Shown here piece after piece: positions 1 through 12,752 of a stretch of 64,000 bases of DNA. Source of the stretch: Sclerurus mexicanus. Its lineage: Eukaryota; Chordata; Aves; Passeriformes; Furnariidae. The position numbers and the translations under genes were made by a program. Position 1 is the first letter of the stretch. Every line of letters begins with the position of its first letter. The notes under the pieces are model-generated. The model was not told the origin of the DNA, searched no databases, and was given only the letters and a program-made list of their open reading frames with translations. Where the stretch lies: assembly GCA_013396755.1 (NCBI GenBank), contig VWZF01013053.1:2799707-2863706 (forward strand). Direction: 5' to 3'.

Positions 1-1640
1 TCACATAACAGTCATGGAGAAAAGTTACAAATTGTTCCCCATTTTACAGCCTATCTCCCTGATGAGGTTTTTACAGTGTAAAACAGAAATCAGAGGTTAA
101 AATAAAACCCTTCCATCTTTGGACCAAAACCAGCTTAAGACTAAAATAATCTATTTGATTCTTTGAAAGAGCTTGCTTTCTTTCTAGTTTTATACTCTTC
201 TGGTTCTTTACAAGGTACAAGGCAGGTTTCAGTGTCAATCTCCCAGTTTCACAAGCTGATTGATGCCAAACTCTGAGCCAACTGCTACCCAGAGAGTCAC
301 AGCTTACTCCTTCTCAGTACTGAAGTGTGAACTTAAGGGCTGTGCTACTGTGTCAGTATTGGGCCAGCAGTCTTCCAAGCATCCCAAAGTCCACACATGG
401 GAAAAATACAAGATGATGTTCAGGGTGAGGAACAAGAAAAGGCGTGAAAATCTCTCCCTGGGTAGCGTGGTGGTTAGGCTCGAGAGCTCTAAATGTTTTT
501 GTGGCTGAATTTCCACATCAAAACTGTTTTTATTTTTCTGTGATGATTAGATACACTTAGGTCAGATTATTTCTTAGATTTATCCTCTGTTTCTACATTT
601 TGCTCCAATACATAAGCTTCACCTCCCAGCAAGTATCATACTTCAGATGCTTTTGGGAGTGGTTGGGTTCTTCCTCCCTGTTTCTGAGGGAGAAAGAAGG
701 ACGTAGCAATTAATTACCCTGCAAACACACCATCGTCCCTGCTCATCTCTCATCCATGCAGCGTGTCTCCTGTGTTATGGTTAACCTAAGTCAGCAGGCA
801 CTCGGCTCTGCCATCCATCTCTGTGACACATCTCTAGAGCAAGATCCCTGGGGGAGAGGATGCGCGTAACACAGTTTTTTTCTCTGAGGGTGTTCAAATC
901 AGTCACAGAATCTCTCTTTTTCATTTGTGAGCTCCACTGTTTCCCATCCACTCTGGCCCTCACAGTGAACAAAACCGAGAGCGGAGCTCAGCAGAAAGTT
1001 CACAGCCCACAGCATCCGACATAAATAACAGGCCATACTGGTTGAATGCAAACCGTGTCTGCGTGGGAATTCCAGAGTAAATTGCATCCCAGGACAGAGC
1101 TCTGAACAAGCACTCCTGGCACTCAGCACTTGAGGACAAAAATCTCAGGACTCTGGGCACAGGAGAAGGTGTCTCAGCCTGCAGCTTGAACGCTGCAGCC
1201 TTTCCATTCTCCTGTACATTATGAGCAGCACTTGCTGTACCAGGGGTACGTGCTGGTATGTTGACCTTCCTTCCTTTATTTTCCAAGCTATCCAGCACAT
1301 TAGCAGAGGAAAGCTAACGCCATTGGCATCAAAGAACTGACGGGCAGTGTGATGGGCTGGCGAGCTGCCAAGCCTCTAATCCACCGTGTGACGGACAGGA
1401 CTTCGGTCCCCAGGAGAAAGTGATTTCCAACACAGTCTTCTATTTCTCTGAAGTTATCAGCGGTTGCATTCAGATCATACAGATCAAATGCCTTCAAAGT
1501 AACTGATTATTTAAGGAATTATTTTCAATAAGAGCCTTTGGTCCTAGTGTTCATTCTGGTAGTAGTTGGAAAGAAAAAAACCACATTTTGGTTCTCTGAT
1601 GTTGAGCATTTTTGTACCAACTAGTGCCATATGAGTCTTA
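1..1640. other. Unique non-coding sequence, no gene seen
   Basis: I find no gene here. Open frames of up to 112 codons occur on the minus strand around 960-1,300, but their translations show no recognisable domain and no splice-site framing, so I treat them as chance frames. The first 115 bases hold a short block resembling the reverse complement of a MIR/L2 tail (CCCATTTTACAG at about 38-50, then GATGAGG and CAGAGGTTAA), too short to call. The part from about 780 to 1,480 is somewhat more GC-rich than its surroundings. Confidence 0.6.
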
Positions 1641-1785
1641 TGCTACACAAAAAAAAAAAAAACCACCAAAAAAACGAACCAAAACCAAACAAAAAAAACA
1701 CCATAAAAATCAGAATACTTTGGGCTCTTTATATATTAAAACAAACAAACAAAAACAACCAAAACAAATAAAAAAAAGGAAAAAG
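1640..1785. repeat. A-rich low-complexity tract (CA/CAAA-rich)
   Basis: This stretch is dominated by A with interspersed C: an A run near 1,648-1,662, then AACCAAAACC- and ACAAACAAAC-type imperfect units to about 1,780. Such tracts arise from slippage and from degraded poly-A or microsatellite sequence. No body of a retroposon is recognisable beside it. An open frame of lysine, asparagine and glutamine codons runs through it and is a by-product of the composition. Confidence 0.8.
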
Positions 1786-1789
1786 CAAA

Positions 1790-3720
1790 GTTCACAGCTA
1801 AATATGGTATTAATGCTAGTGGTCACTTAAGCAGATGAATCCAAGTCAATATTCTAAAACTCCTATATCCTTACACCGCAGTTTAAAATACCAGCATCTA
1901 TTCCTGCTGCATCCATGGTGTTTGCCTAGCAAAGGCTCAGACAGGATTGAAGAAGGATGCCCATATTCAGCAAAGCACTGCAGCATGTACCAACTTGCTC
2001 AGAAAAAGTGTCCTCAAGTAATAAAATTAAATCACTTCAATGCCTTGTAATAGGGCTTTAACTTGGCTAAAGCTTTGTGGTAAATCTGCCTAGATCGCTG
2101 CCTTACAGCGGGTTCACGGAAAAGACAGACAGCCTCTTAAAATTAAACAGGCAAAACATCATTAAAATAAAACCCAGAATAATTAACTCTTTAGAACAGA
2201 GAAAATTCAAAGGGATTAGAGAGAAAACACAGGAAAAGTGGGTTTAGGGAAGAATTTCCCCCTCCTCCTCTGCCCTTTCAGGATGTTCATCTCTCTAACT
2301 TTGGTGTAGCTTCCTGAGCTGTGGCAAGCACTTTTTTGCCCTCTGAGCACCCAAAAAATTTCCCTTCTGATGTCCAGAGCCCTTGAGGTGTGTATTCCCA
2401 GTTCTGCTCAGCATCCCTCTGTTTTCCCTGTGCTGTAGGCTCTCTCCTTGCTCATGGTCTTCACCCACAGCTCTCATGGGCACCGTGGGGACATTCCCTG
2501 CCTTCCCCTTGCCTCACCCTCTCTGAAGATGACTGGACCACATAAACTGAAGAAACAATCCAGAGCAGCTGCCACAAGGCCCGAATCCAGGAATTCTCAC
2601 GTGCTTTGGTGGCCAAAGCACCTCAGCGAAGCACACGCAGTGCACCCATAAATCCCGCTCGAGGACCTGTGAGGAGCGACGCTCTTGTTTAAATCTATGC
2701 CCCTCAGAAGTCCCATCGATTTCAAGAGGATGACTTGGGCACGGGAAGTGAAGCACATACATTTTGCAGGCTGTAGCTTTAGCTTTCATAGGGAGTGATA
2801 AAGGAGATTTACAGCATTGCTTTTTCACCTGGGTTTTTACCCCATTTGTCCAGCTGGGTAGAAAAATGACCAAAGCTGGCCAGTAACTCTGGTGAGTGAG
2901 TGAACAGGCTTTCACTGCCCAGGAATGTGAACAGGGGAGAAACTACGTGAAGTTCTCATATTTACAGGAGGCATCTGCTCCTTTCCTTCCTCTCTAAAGT
3001 CCCAACAGACAGGGCTGGGTTCCCAGTCAAGACAAAGATCCTCACAGACCAAGCACTGAAGAAATGCCTAATGAAAGATGAACCCTGCCAAAAATATCTT
3101 GAAACTTAAATATGAGATGCAAATAAATGCAGATATGCACCCTCTGCTCCCAGTGATACAAAAACAATCATTCAAAACCCTATATTTCCATGGAGCTGAT
3201 TTTGCTCATTTTTACTACACAGTAGAGAATAAATAATTAGGCAAAAATGTGGTTAAAATTCTCTAAGCAATGTTCATTTATCTACTCTGCAGTTATCTTG
3301 TCTTCTAATTTACTAGTTAAGCTCTTTAATATATACTTTACAAAGTCTAAAATCCAGTGCAAGAGAATCAATTTTGGTATGAGACATTCAGCCAAGGCAT
3401 TTGTTAGGATTGGGTTTTTTTGGGAGTGATTAAATACTTAACATAATCCGCCATCAAATTATTTTTGGAGTTTAACACAATTTCTAATTTTGCTACGCAC
3501 TTGGAAGCATACAAAAGATGTTATACAAATCAATATATGATCATATTGATTTTCTTCATATTTTAAATATTCAAGGTAAGGGCGAGGGACAGAAAAAAGG
3601 TGGACTGACATCTACTTTTTCATGCCAGAAAATAGCACCGGTTCAAAAATTGATTGGAAATAAATAAAAGCCAGCCTCAGGTGCACACTTTATATTCCCT
3701 GGGATGGTTCTGAAACATAA
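1790..3720. other. Unique sequence, slightly GC-richer at 2.24-2.95 kb
   Basis: No gene is recognised. The 2,240-2,950 part is richer in C and G and carries overlapping open frames on both strands (up to 133 codons on minus). None has a recognisable motif, and neither strand shows a consistent coding pattern. From about 3,050 the sequence becomes AT-rich and non-repetitive. Confidence 0.6.
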
Positions 3721-3724
3721 TAAA

Positions 3725-4650
3725 TTATTGGAAACAGAGGCTTTGCATCCAGCAAATTAAGTCAAAAAGCCCTCCAAGGCCAATACCACTTATGCTCTGC
3801 ACATTACTGCCAAAGAGAAAGCATTTATTAAGGCTACACACGAAAGATAACACAAGTGTGTGCAACATCAAAAGAAGCCGGGCCTTTGGGAAAGCACCGG
3901 AATGAACTATTTCCATTTCTTTAGCATACGTGGCAAATGTGCTTTCAGATATTGTTTTCACAACCTACACAAATCAAGATTCTCCGTTTAAAATGAACAG
4001 ACCCCACAAATACACTCAAAAGACTGGGGAGAATGAGCTACCTGAACTCAAATCCAAGGTCAGACAATGTCAAGTGAACGCAGCTGGAAAAATTCCAACC
4101 CTGATGATTGCAATGCTAATAAATTGCAATGCAGAATGTCCTGTGTAAAGAGAACGTTAACTTCTTTCTCCCTTAAACACAAATTGGATCAATTTTATCC
4201 AAAATATGTCCACTGAAGATTTAGCTCCGTTATGCTGCACCATGTCTAATATTCCATAAAATATATCCTGAAAAGAACAACTTGTTTTCTAATATGCCTA
4301 ATGGAATGTGATTTATGATCCCAAACACAAATTGGTCATCATGCTCGGATGTTTCCCTCTGCAAACAGCGAGAACTTGTTTTATAAATATTTTTTGCTTG
4401 AATTGAACCAAAAAATTAGCTGTGTAAGTCCTCCTTGAGAACTGCATAAAACCATGTGTCCAAATGGCAGTGAACTCAACATTAAATGAATTTAAAATTT
4501 AAGGGGAAAATAACACATTTTATGTCTAATAATTTATACAGAAAAGGACATGGGCTTCAATTTTTCTTTTTGTGACAAACTGTAATTGGCCTTTTGACAC
4601 AGTCTACTTTAAATTTATAGTTGCAATGAATGTGGCATCAGAAAAATAGG
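3725..4650. promoter_or_regulatory. Candidate conserved non-coding element(s)
   Basis: This nearly 1-kb stretch has no repeats and no gene. It has the texture typical of vertebrate conserved enhancers: balanced AT-rich sequence with closely packed homeodomain- and TALE-like cores. Examples are TAATTGG at 4,583-4,589 flanked by TGACA at 4,573-4,577 and 4,595-4,599. Many ATTA/TAAT and ATTTAT words occur elsewhere in the block. The call is a judgement by eye. It would need a multi-species alignment to confirm, and the target gene is unknown. Confidence 0.4.
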
Positions 4651-7600
4651 CCTGAACAGCTCAGTCAAGTATTTATAGAGCTCCTAGAATTATCTGTATT
4701 CTGCTTTAAAATTTTGGAGTATATACACATTAAATTGTAACTTTATAACCTTTCCTGTCTAGTGAGTAAGGTTTTAAGTTGTCACTCATAGCCTGATCTT
4801 TTTTATTTCTTCAATTCTTCCAAGTAGAGGCAATGGAAATGCTTGGCATTATTTACAACTACAGCTGACTTGCACTTGTCAGTACTTCTGAGATGTAAAC
4901 CAAAAAGCAAAACTTTTAAAAATGTCAATGGATACTAATGACCTGGGATCTGGGGGGAAAAATACAAGCACAGAAAGAAACACATTGCTGGGTATCAGGG
5001 AGAACAGATATGAAAACTAAGAGCTACAGACATTGTCTGAAATGCACTGAAGCCAGTGAAAGGACTTCTGCCTGCGTGACTGGCCTCTGGTTTGGACTGT
5101 TTCATACCTTCACAAGGTCCTCCTCAGCCCCTGTGATGGCTTAGCCAGGACTGAAGTAAAAACCAATTCTAAAGTGACCAGCACTTGAAATGAAAAACCT
5201 TTTATTTCGTATCTATTCTGTTTTGCAAAATTATAGAACAGTCACTTAGAGCTGCACTGTGTTTACAATACGATTTAAACAAAAATCTCACAGAATTTAA
5301 AACCCGTGTGCCTTCTTCTATTCATTCACATGAATCAGTGCTAGAATATAAAATGATAAAATTCTTTTTTAGAAGTTAGTTCCAAGTGAAGGCAAAATCA
5401 AAAGTACCTTACTTAAGACTGTCAAAGGAATTCTGGCTGATAAAAGCCAGAATAACTTTAAAACTCTTTTAAAAACAAAAGTTAGAAGCTCTGCAATATT
5501 AACTCCTCCTAATTTTGAAGGTGGAACCTAAATAAATAGTGCGTATCAGCTATTTTATCAGTGCAAGAGAAAGTCTGCTTTGCTGAATTCCTTCTAAGCA
5601 CTAACACAGTTACTCTACCCACCAGTGCTGAATTCTGGACAGCAAACATTGCAAACTAGAATGTTAAGGAATATCACTGACGCACCAGCATGTCAAAAGA
5701 ATGATTTACAAAGCCACATTTGCACTAGCCCACAATCACATATGTTTTTCAAGGCATCAGATTTCAGCCAGGCTGTCAAAAAACCAGTATTCTATTGGAA
5801 AGGAGTGTATTCTGCCAGCTTCGACAGGAATGTGTTTGCCAGCATCAACACAAATGCATCAGGGAGTCTTCTCTGCCCTCCAAAGTTCTTAAGTGCCAAA
5901 CTAAGAGAAGGAAGGACACCAAGCCTGCAGTTCTTTGGTGACAATAAGGGGCAGCTGCTGCTGTCTCTGAGGGTCTCTGGCTTCTGTATTAACCCCACCC
6001 ACTACTTAAAAAGATATTCCAAGTGCTGCCACCTCTAGGGAAAGCTAATCTGTTTAGTTCTTATGACGCATGTTTATTTATTTCATATAAACACGCTGTC
6101 GTAGCCTCAGTGCAGTAATTTCAGAGAGCTATTGGACTTGGCTACAGTTTTTTATTTATTTTCCATTTCTGCACATTTTAGGCTGAAGAATATGTAAGTG
6201 TATTATCCCTGTGCTTTCTATGGGGAGTCAGTCTTCCTATTGTACTGTTCAACATTTTGATCAAAAGGTGTTAATTTTTTTGCACCTTTAGAGACCACGG
6301 TCTGTCTTGTCAAGATGTGTTGATGGCACTGCAGGCTCAAAATCCATCTCTTTAGAGAAGGCATCAGACTCAGACTGATGATGAACCCTGACTTTGTAAC
6401 AAAAAAAATCTGAACTCACACCATGCAAAATTCTATATTTCAAGCGGCACGTCAACAATGTATTGACCAGTTTAGGAGAGAAGATGAGTCAGCAGTATCC
6501 AAACTATATTACAACACTCTGCAGTGAGACTCGAACTTAAATCTGTGCTCCTTTAAGACTTGGCTTAATGAAACGCTGACCAGTGCCAAAGAATGTCTCA
6601 GAGCACAGGAACCCCAGCAGGTCCAGCCCCCTCGGTGAGACATTCACAGCACACCAGAAAAAGTCAAACACTTTCAGACTCAGACACTTGCTCTCTACCC
6701 TCCTACAAGTCAATTAGTTCATCATCACGAAAACCAGTGAACTTATAATGCTCCACAAACATTCTCCAAATATTAGATCAAGGTCACTGTCCTGATAGCT
6801 GCTTTTATTCTAAACCATAGAGATGTGAAGGCAGGTTGTACAAGGTGCTCATTTAAACCACTCTGTGACCTGTCATTTATTTAACCTGCCAACCAAAACA
6901 AGCTATTGAAACAGCACAAGGAACATGCTCAATATATATTTCAAATAACAGACTTTTTTTCATGTATAATATGCACCTATGCAATAAATTTTAAAGCATC
7001 ATCACCACAATCTGTAACAAAATCCCTACAAAAAGAAATGAAATCAAAGGACAGGTTGTTTTCCTGTGAAGCAAATGTGAAGATCCTTCAGCTACCCCTC
7101 TTGAACCTATGTTGAGTCTGGACTGTCTTAAACTTAATTTCTTTATATTAAACCTGATATAACCATTGCATTAGTAGAAGCAAATAAAAAAAACAATTAT
7201 CAAAGCAAAAAGGATTTTGAGATGAAGAACAACCAGTTGATCTTTAAATGGATGCAAATTGAAATAAGGTATACTAAAGAGCAGAAGTTAATACCTTCAA
7301 ATTCAGCTGAATCCATAATGAAGGAAAAGCAACCAAGTGAGCGTTCTGCTACAAAGAGCACGTACATGTGTGGGAAAGCAACAGCTGGCTCTGTCCCCTA
7401 CAAAATGTTCCCTAAATCTCTTTCGATACACAGAATTATCTAAAATAATGTTCTAAGAGTTATTACACTATAGACATAGTAAGAGAAACATAGGATAGGG
7501 TAGAATAAATTACCTTTCATTTTGAAATGATAACAAATGCAATAGCCAAAACAAAGGCATTAGTGACCTTATCTATAGAAAGTTTTCCTGGTTCTATTAG

Positions 7601-8640
7601 AAACGTTTACTCACAGACACACAACAAAGTACAAGAAACAGTGTGGTCTTGCTTCTGAGCCTACTTAGGAATTTAGTGGACATTACCACTTTGAAGAGTC
7701 CTGACAAAGCAATCCCTTGAAGTAAAACCATTCTCCTGGATGGAAGAAGTTCTGTAAGTTGTTTGCAAATTGTCTCAGAAATGACTGCAAAAGTCTGAGG
7801 TAAATTCACAGCCATGGACCTGTGCATGTAGAACCCTTTCTTGATTTGTCACTTGGAGCACTCAGCAACTAATAGTACTTGATCAACATGGTAGCCAAAA
7901 GCATTAAGAACCCAAATTATTTATTTTTGATTTCTGATTGCAAATAACTGTATATAATACCCACTGACTTCTGCCTCTATGAAACAGAGCGTGCAGTAGT
8001 TTGGCCTTAATTTGCTACAGCAAATAGCAGGTATGAAGCAAGGGAGGGAGCAAGGTGAAAGAATAAACCTGCCTGCTTAAAAACTACGCAAAGCAATGCC
8101 CAGGGGTCTCTGAGCACTTGCATGTCCATCCAGAGGTGGCCAGTCTAAATGCTGGGAGAAGCAAGGCACACCTTGGCTGCCACTGCTTGCTGCATAATAA
8201 AATGTTCTCCCACCAGAAAACTTGAGGCTAAAACCCTTCAGTTGCTCAACATCAGTGATTAAAGAAGTGATAACAGAAATAATAATAACACTGTACACAT
8301 TTGCACGATGTGAACCATCTGAAGCCTTGGAGAATTTCATGTTTAATCCAAATCAGCAATTTCGTGCAGCACTGAACTCTGGTGGATGTGGGCACACTCT
8401 CAACATTCCCAGTGTCAGAGGCATTACATTTGCTCTCAGGTTTGGAGAAGATATGCACATGCTGATTGAAATAGGCAGATTAGTTACCCAAGAAGGAAAA
8501 AGAGAAGGAGACAGAGCTACCTTGTGCCACTGAACAGGCACACACAGATAGGCTGCGCTATCAGCAGTGTCACAGTGGGTATCAGCTGTTAATAGTGAAA
8601 GAGTGCAGGTCTGATGCAGAGTAATTCTAAGAAAGACACA
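4651..8640. other. Unique AT-rich sequence, no gene seen
   Basis: I see no gene, RNA or mobile element. A 137-codon plus-strand frame at 5,625-6,038 has no recognisable domain and no convincing splice context, and overlapping frames on both strands at 8.08-8.54 kb look like chance. One perfect POU octamer (ATGCAAAT) lies at 7,252-7,259. Parts may be conserved, but nothing stands out as strongly as the flanking blocks. Confidence 0.55.
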
Positions 8641-8679
8641 TACTCAGAGGAGCAGAAACTTCCATTTGGGAAGCTCAGC

Positions 8680-9350
8680 ATTGGCCAATGCATCTACAGT
8701 TTTTGGGAAAACAACTCTAAAACAACAGGAATGATAATGCACACAACCACGAGCTGGTAGAATATTTATGATCATACCAGGCTCAGCCTTATTTTATAGC
8801 TGCCATATGACATTTTATTTCTGGAAAGAAGCAGCACTGATAAAGGGATTTAATTGTCTGTCAGCATGCCTTATGCTGCAGTTACTTCATTTACTTCAAG
8901 CCTGAATCTCATTACTACTTCAATTCCGCAGGTTCCCCTCATCTCGAGGTGGGTGCTTAATTAGAGCAGCCCCTGGAATGCAAGCAAATACAGCAGACTT
9001 TCGCTCTTTTCTCTCCCTGTCAGCCTGACAAATCTAATAGACTATTGATTTTCCATCCTCAAAGAGATCAGGCTCCACTTTTGCCATTCAATCATGATAT
9101 TAGCTGTCCATTAACTCCAATTCCCTGGCCTGACAGCTTGTGAACACCTCCAAGGCTGTTCAATCAGCCAGTCAACACCCAGACAACAACGCAATTACAA
9201 ACCTCTTCCAGACCATAGCCCAGGTCTTAACCTTCTGCTTTCTCTCACTTCCTCAGTTTATGTTCCTTTTTTCCTATATCCTATTTGTCAGCTTAATAAT
9301 ACTATTGGCTATTTTTTTACTGCACTTGAAAGAAAATACATTTTCAGGAT
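8680..9350. promoter_or_regulatory. Strong candidate conserved non-coding enhancer
   Basis: This dense non-repetitive block has many homeodomain-like cores, including TTAATTAG at 8,957-8,964, and TTGATT, CAATCA and CCATTAAC words between 9,040 and 9,120. Several CAATCA/CAATTA words recur to 9,200. No frame carries a recognisable protein; the 70-codon frame at its right edge is merely hydrophobic. Sequence of this kind is typical of deeply conserved enhancers near developmental regulators. The boundaries are approximate and conservation has not been tested. Confidence 0.45.
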
Positions 9351-9429
9351 GATTGTATTGTTCCCTCAAAAAAAAAAATCATCATTTTTAAGTGAAGTTA
9401 TTTCTACGCCTCTGCTTCACCTGTAATGG

Positions 9430-9940
9430 CTTGAAACCAAAACAAGCACTATAAACATTTGCTATTTGTCAGAGGAAATAAATTTGTCAAATCTTGGACT
9501 TCTTCATTAACTTCAGCAGTGCAATTTATCTTGCCATTTCAAAAATCACAGTCAGGCATGATTAGTTCACCAAAGAGATCACTCAGGATTTGGTGAAAAG
9601 AAAACAAAGGTGGCAATTTTGTGGTTTCTCCTTTGCTTATTAGATGGTCCATTTTATCAAACTGCAAGGAACAGTCCAGAATTCTCTGAAAACTGTTCTT
9701 CCATTCAATATTTTGGCAGGAAAATATACATTTAGCTAAATTAACTCCACATTATTGATACACCTGGTCTTTATTTTTTTCAGTGCTGACAATCAGCAGT
9801 GCTTATCAGCCCACGGCAATTCTGCCAATTGCAAAATGAACGCTCTAAGTATTTGACTCTGAGTTTTAATAGCTTGTAACAACTGTGGTGTGAATGACCT
9901 CAGTTGGTTAAGCATAGCCATGCAATTTGGCATGAACACA
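9430..9940. promoter_or_regulatory. Strong candidate conserved non-coding enhancer with a repeated motif core
   Basis: This is a second block, about 100 bases after the first. It contains TTTATCAAACTG-like and CATTCAATATTTTGGC-like words and a distinctive core at 9,782-9,810. The core has two direct copies of AGTGCT-n-ATCAGC, the first containing the inverted repeat GCTGA-CAA-TCAGC (9,785-9,797). The TGACAATCA inside it resembles a PBX/MEIS-type site. It may form one regulatory unit with the preceding block. No repeat family or coding potential is seen. Confidence 0.45.
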
Positions 9941-12554
9941 AAGAAAACACTCGTGGCTTATGGGAATTCCTTATATAAATAAAATAGGTATGGAAAAAGT
10001 AAGTGCTCATGATAATCTGACCCATGGGAATGCAGCTCCAATGCCATCTTTTTGGGGGGTTGGTTTTTATTTTATTTTAGACCCATAGATTGACAAAACC
10101 AATCAGCTTTCTTTGGGTTTATCTCTAATCACCGTGGAACAAGCCTCCCGTGATATTCTTTAAAGCTTTTTGTGGGGGAGATTTTGTGAGAAAGGAGGCA
10201 TTTGGTGTTCACTGAAGTTCTGCCTGCCACGCTACATTTGACTCAAATATTTCACAGCTGAAATTCTAACAGATACCTAATTCTGTATAATTCCACCTGT
10301 ATAATGCCCCCTTTAATTACTTGCTGATTCCATAGCATGGCCTCCTCACTGCAGGTACCAGGGGGTGTAAGTCAAGCGACAGTGATCACTTGGGAAAAGG
10401 TACATAACAATTTTGGTTCTTTGTTGAGGGGATGTGCAGCTGTTTCAGTGTGAAACACCATTTATCACTAGTGAACAAATAACTGGTTTTACATACCTCA
10501 TGTTGAATACAGACTATTTTTGAAAAACAATAGATATGCATTCCTTTCTAACTAGTAATGTTAATAAGTAATCTGTAACATTTCTACAGTGCACATTCAG
10601 ACAACTAGATCTGTAAGCAGATTTTCAGTTTCATCTCAGAGATCAAGGATGTAACCAATGCGACTGCCTACATTACACTTTATGCATCCTACAATCAAAT
10701 ACTTACTAGTTTTCCAACCTGGCCAAATTAATACACCTCAATGAACAGAGTTCATGTCCTCTATTAATTTCTCCCTAGGATTCTTCAAAACAGAAATCTT
10801 AACCTAGCAAAGCATGTTTCTGTACTGTGGTGCAGAAAAAGATGAACTGGGAAGAATGATATTGTCACAATAAGCCCATTTGTATTCTAATAAGTCTATT
10901 TTATGAAGGCATAGAATACTAATTTACACAATACCTGTACCCTATGGTAAATATTTGACCAACTGCAAAATTACTCTCATCCATAAATTGCACATCAGCT
11001 CCACTAAGATACCAACAGTAGCTTAGCAGCTCCCTTAAACACCCCTCAGAACAGACTGAATTTAAGATTATTATGAGTGGCACTACGTACAGTTGGCAAC
11101 ATTCAAAGACTGCGCACAGTGACAGAAATGAGCTCTTTACCCTCAAATTTTGAGATGTCTTTCACAGCCTAGTTGAGGGTAAACTGAAGCTATTTAATTT
11201 TTGTAGCATCTTCATCTGCTCAAATTCCTGCAGATCTCAAAGGGTCCATTGTAAGTAGGTCTGCAGGAAACATTTTTAAATTGCAAGCCAGGGTTTTGCA
11301 GATATTTCTGATTTTGATGTCCAATCCCACACTCTTTCCTCATTCATGGACATTATTATAGAAGCATAGAATTTGTGTTAAATGAGATTTTCCTCTCATA
11401 ATGCAACCAGGCAGGAAATGGGATGATGTGTCACCTCTGATGACACTGTGCTTGTTTGTAGAATTCACCAAGGGCATTGCAGCAATATTTTAGAGGCTTC
11501 TCAGGGGCAAAGTCAGATTGTGTAACATATCAAAAATATAAAACACACACTAGTGTAACCTCTCCAGAATACTAACAATGGAACGTCCATAGTTTATTAC
11601 TTTCTATATGGATTCTTCGAGTTTGAGAGGATGAACTTCCCAGGGAGTAACTGATATTAAATATTTTTCCACCAACCATCTCTAACATCTTCCACAGCTG
11701 AGCCTGTGACCTGAGTGCCTCATGTAATTTCTGGGGTGCATCCCTGCAGAAGTCTAAAGTCAGCAAGCCAAGAGGCTCCATAAAGGCTGATTACTGCCTT
11801 TAGTGCAGCACATTTGTCCAATTCACTGCTTTTGATTCTCTGTTGCATGAAGGACATAGTCAGTCAGTCTAGACAGTCTCCAAGAAGTGATACTCTGCTT
11901 CTGGCAAAAAGCTGCTGAAGAACTGCGGCTGAGTTAAGTGGTCTCAGGAAGAAATGAAATTGAAATATTAGCGATGAGACATGGAAGCAGGACAGAAGAA
12001 ATTCTGCATGCAGAAAGTACATTCGACCAGCAGACCGAAAATGAACCTGTTTGGTCTGTTGTACCACTCCAAAAACCAGCTTTTATTTTAGCAACCAGTA
12101 GCTTTCCAACAGCACTGGAACCTCTCTCACAGTGATAATCTTCCTTCTCTCCCTTTCCTCTTGAGCAGTTTCCTCCTTCCTGATTTTCATTTTGATCTTT
12201 AGATACTTCGTCCCATTCCTTCTTGGGCATCATCTGAATGAGTCTCCCAGGACTAACCTGGGAACCTGAAGCGGTCACTGCAGATCAGGACAATCAAAGC
12301 AATTGTAGCTGTTTGTTAAATGCTGTAGGGGTTGATTGTGTAGTTGAGGCACTTGGAATTGAATGTCTCAAACTGGAACCAATGTAGGACTTGAAATTTC
12401 CCTTGTTTGCAATGGTGCATCGGTTCAAAGTTTCGAGCAAGAAAGACCGAGGATTACAGAGCAGCAAAGGAGTTTGGAGCAAGGGGGAGAAACCATGGCT
12501 GCTTTCTGATTAAAGACTAGAGATAGTTAAATACATAAACAGAAAACTACACCA
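9941..12554. other. Unique AT-rich sequence, no gene seen
   Basis: I see nothing that supports a gene. A T/G-rich patch with G6 lies near 10,053-10,080. Open frames of 65-114 codons between 11.57 and 12.48 kb overlap one another on opposite strands without recognisable content. The short TAGAAGCATAGAAT word near 11,360 resembles a CR1 terminal repeat but lacks the flanking element. Confidence 0.6.
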
Positions 12555-12752
12555 TTGGTTTACTGTGAGGGTGGGGAGGCCCTGGCACAGGGTGCCCAGA
12601 GAGGCTGTGGCTGTCCCATCCCTGGAAGTGTCCAAGGCCAGGTTGGACAGGGCTTGGAGTAATCCGGGCCAGTGGAAGGTGTCATGGCAGGGGGTGGAAT
12701 GAGATGATCTTTAAGGTCCCTGCCAATCCAAACTGTTCTGTAATTCTATGAT
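12555..12752 (+). mobile_element. CR1 LINE 3' end, plus orientation
   Basis: This is a 5'-truncated avian CR1 retrotransposon fragment. The recognisable 3' blocks appear in order: GGCCCTGGCACAGGGTGCCC, the CATCCCTGGAAGTGTCCAAGG region, GCCAGGTTGGACAGGGCTTGG, GGAAGGTGTC, GGGGTGGAATGAGATGATC, TTTAAGGTCCCTGCC and the terminal ATTCTATGAT. Only the 3' UTR and adjacent tail remain, so there is no reverse transcriptase. Compared with the family pattern, the segment between GGTGTC and ATGGCAGG lacks the usual CCTGCCC block, a small internal deletion. Severe 5' truncation is the norm for CR1. Confidence 0.93.

Noticed and set aside
33..115. Reverse MIR/L2 tail near the left edge
   Set aside because: Only about 12 contiguous matching bases plus scattered words; insufficient.
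1612..1830. Lysine-rich 72-codon frame
   Set aside because: Produced by the A-rich low-complexity tract.
2514..2915. 133-codon minus-strand open frame
   Set aside because: Cysteine-rich by composition, no spacing pattern of a known fold, and no splice signals.
5625..6038. 137-codon plus-strand open frame
   Set aside because: Translation lacks any recognisable family feature; length is within chance for 64 kb.
11355..11370. TAGAAGCATAGAAT as a reverse CR1 tail
   Set aside because: Sequence to the right does not continue into the CR1 GGTTGGAAGGG block.
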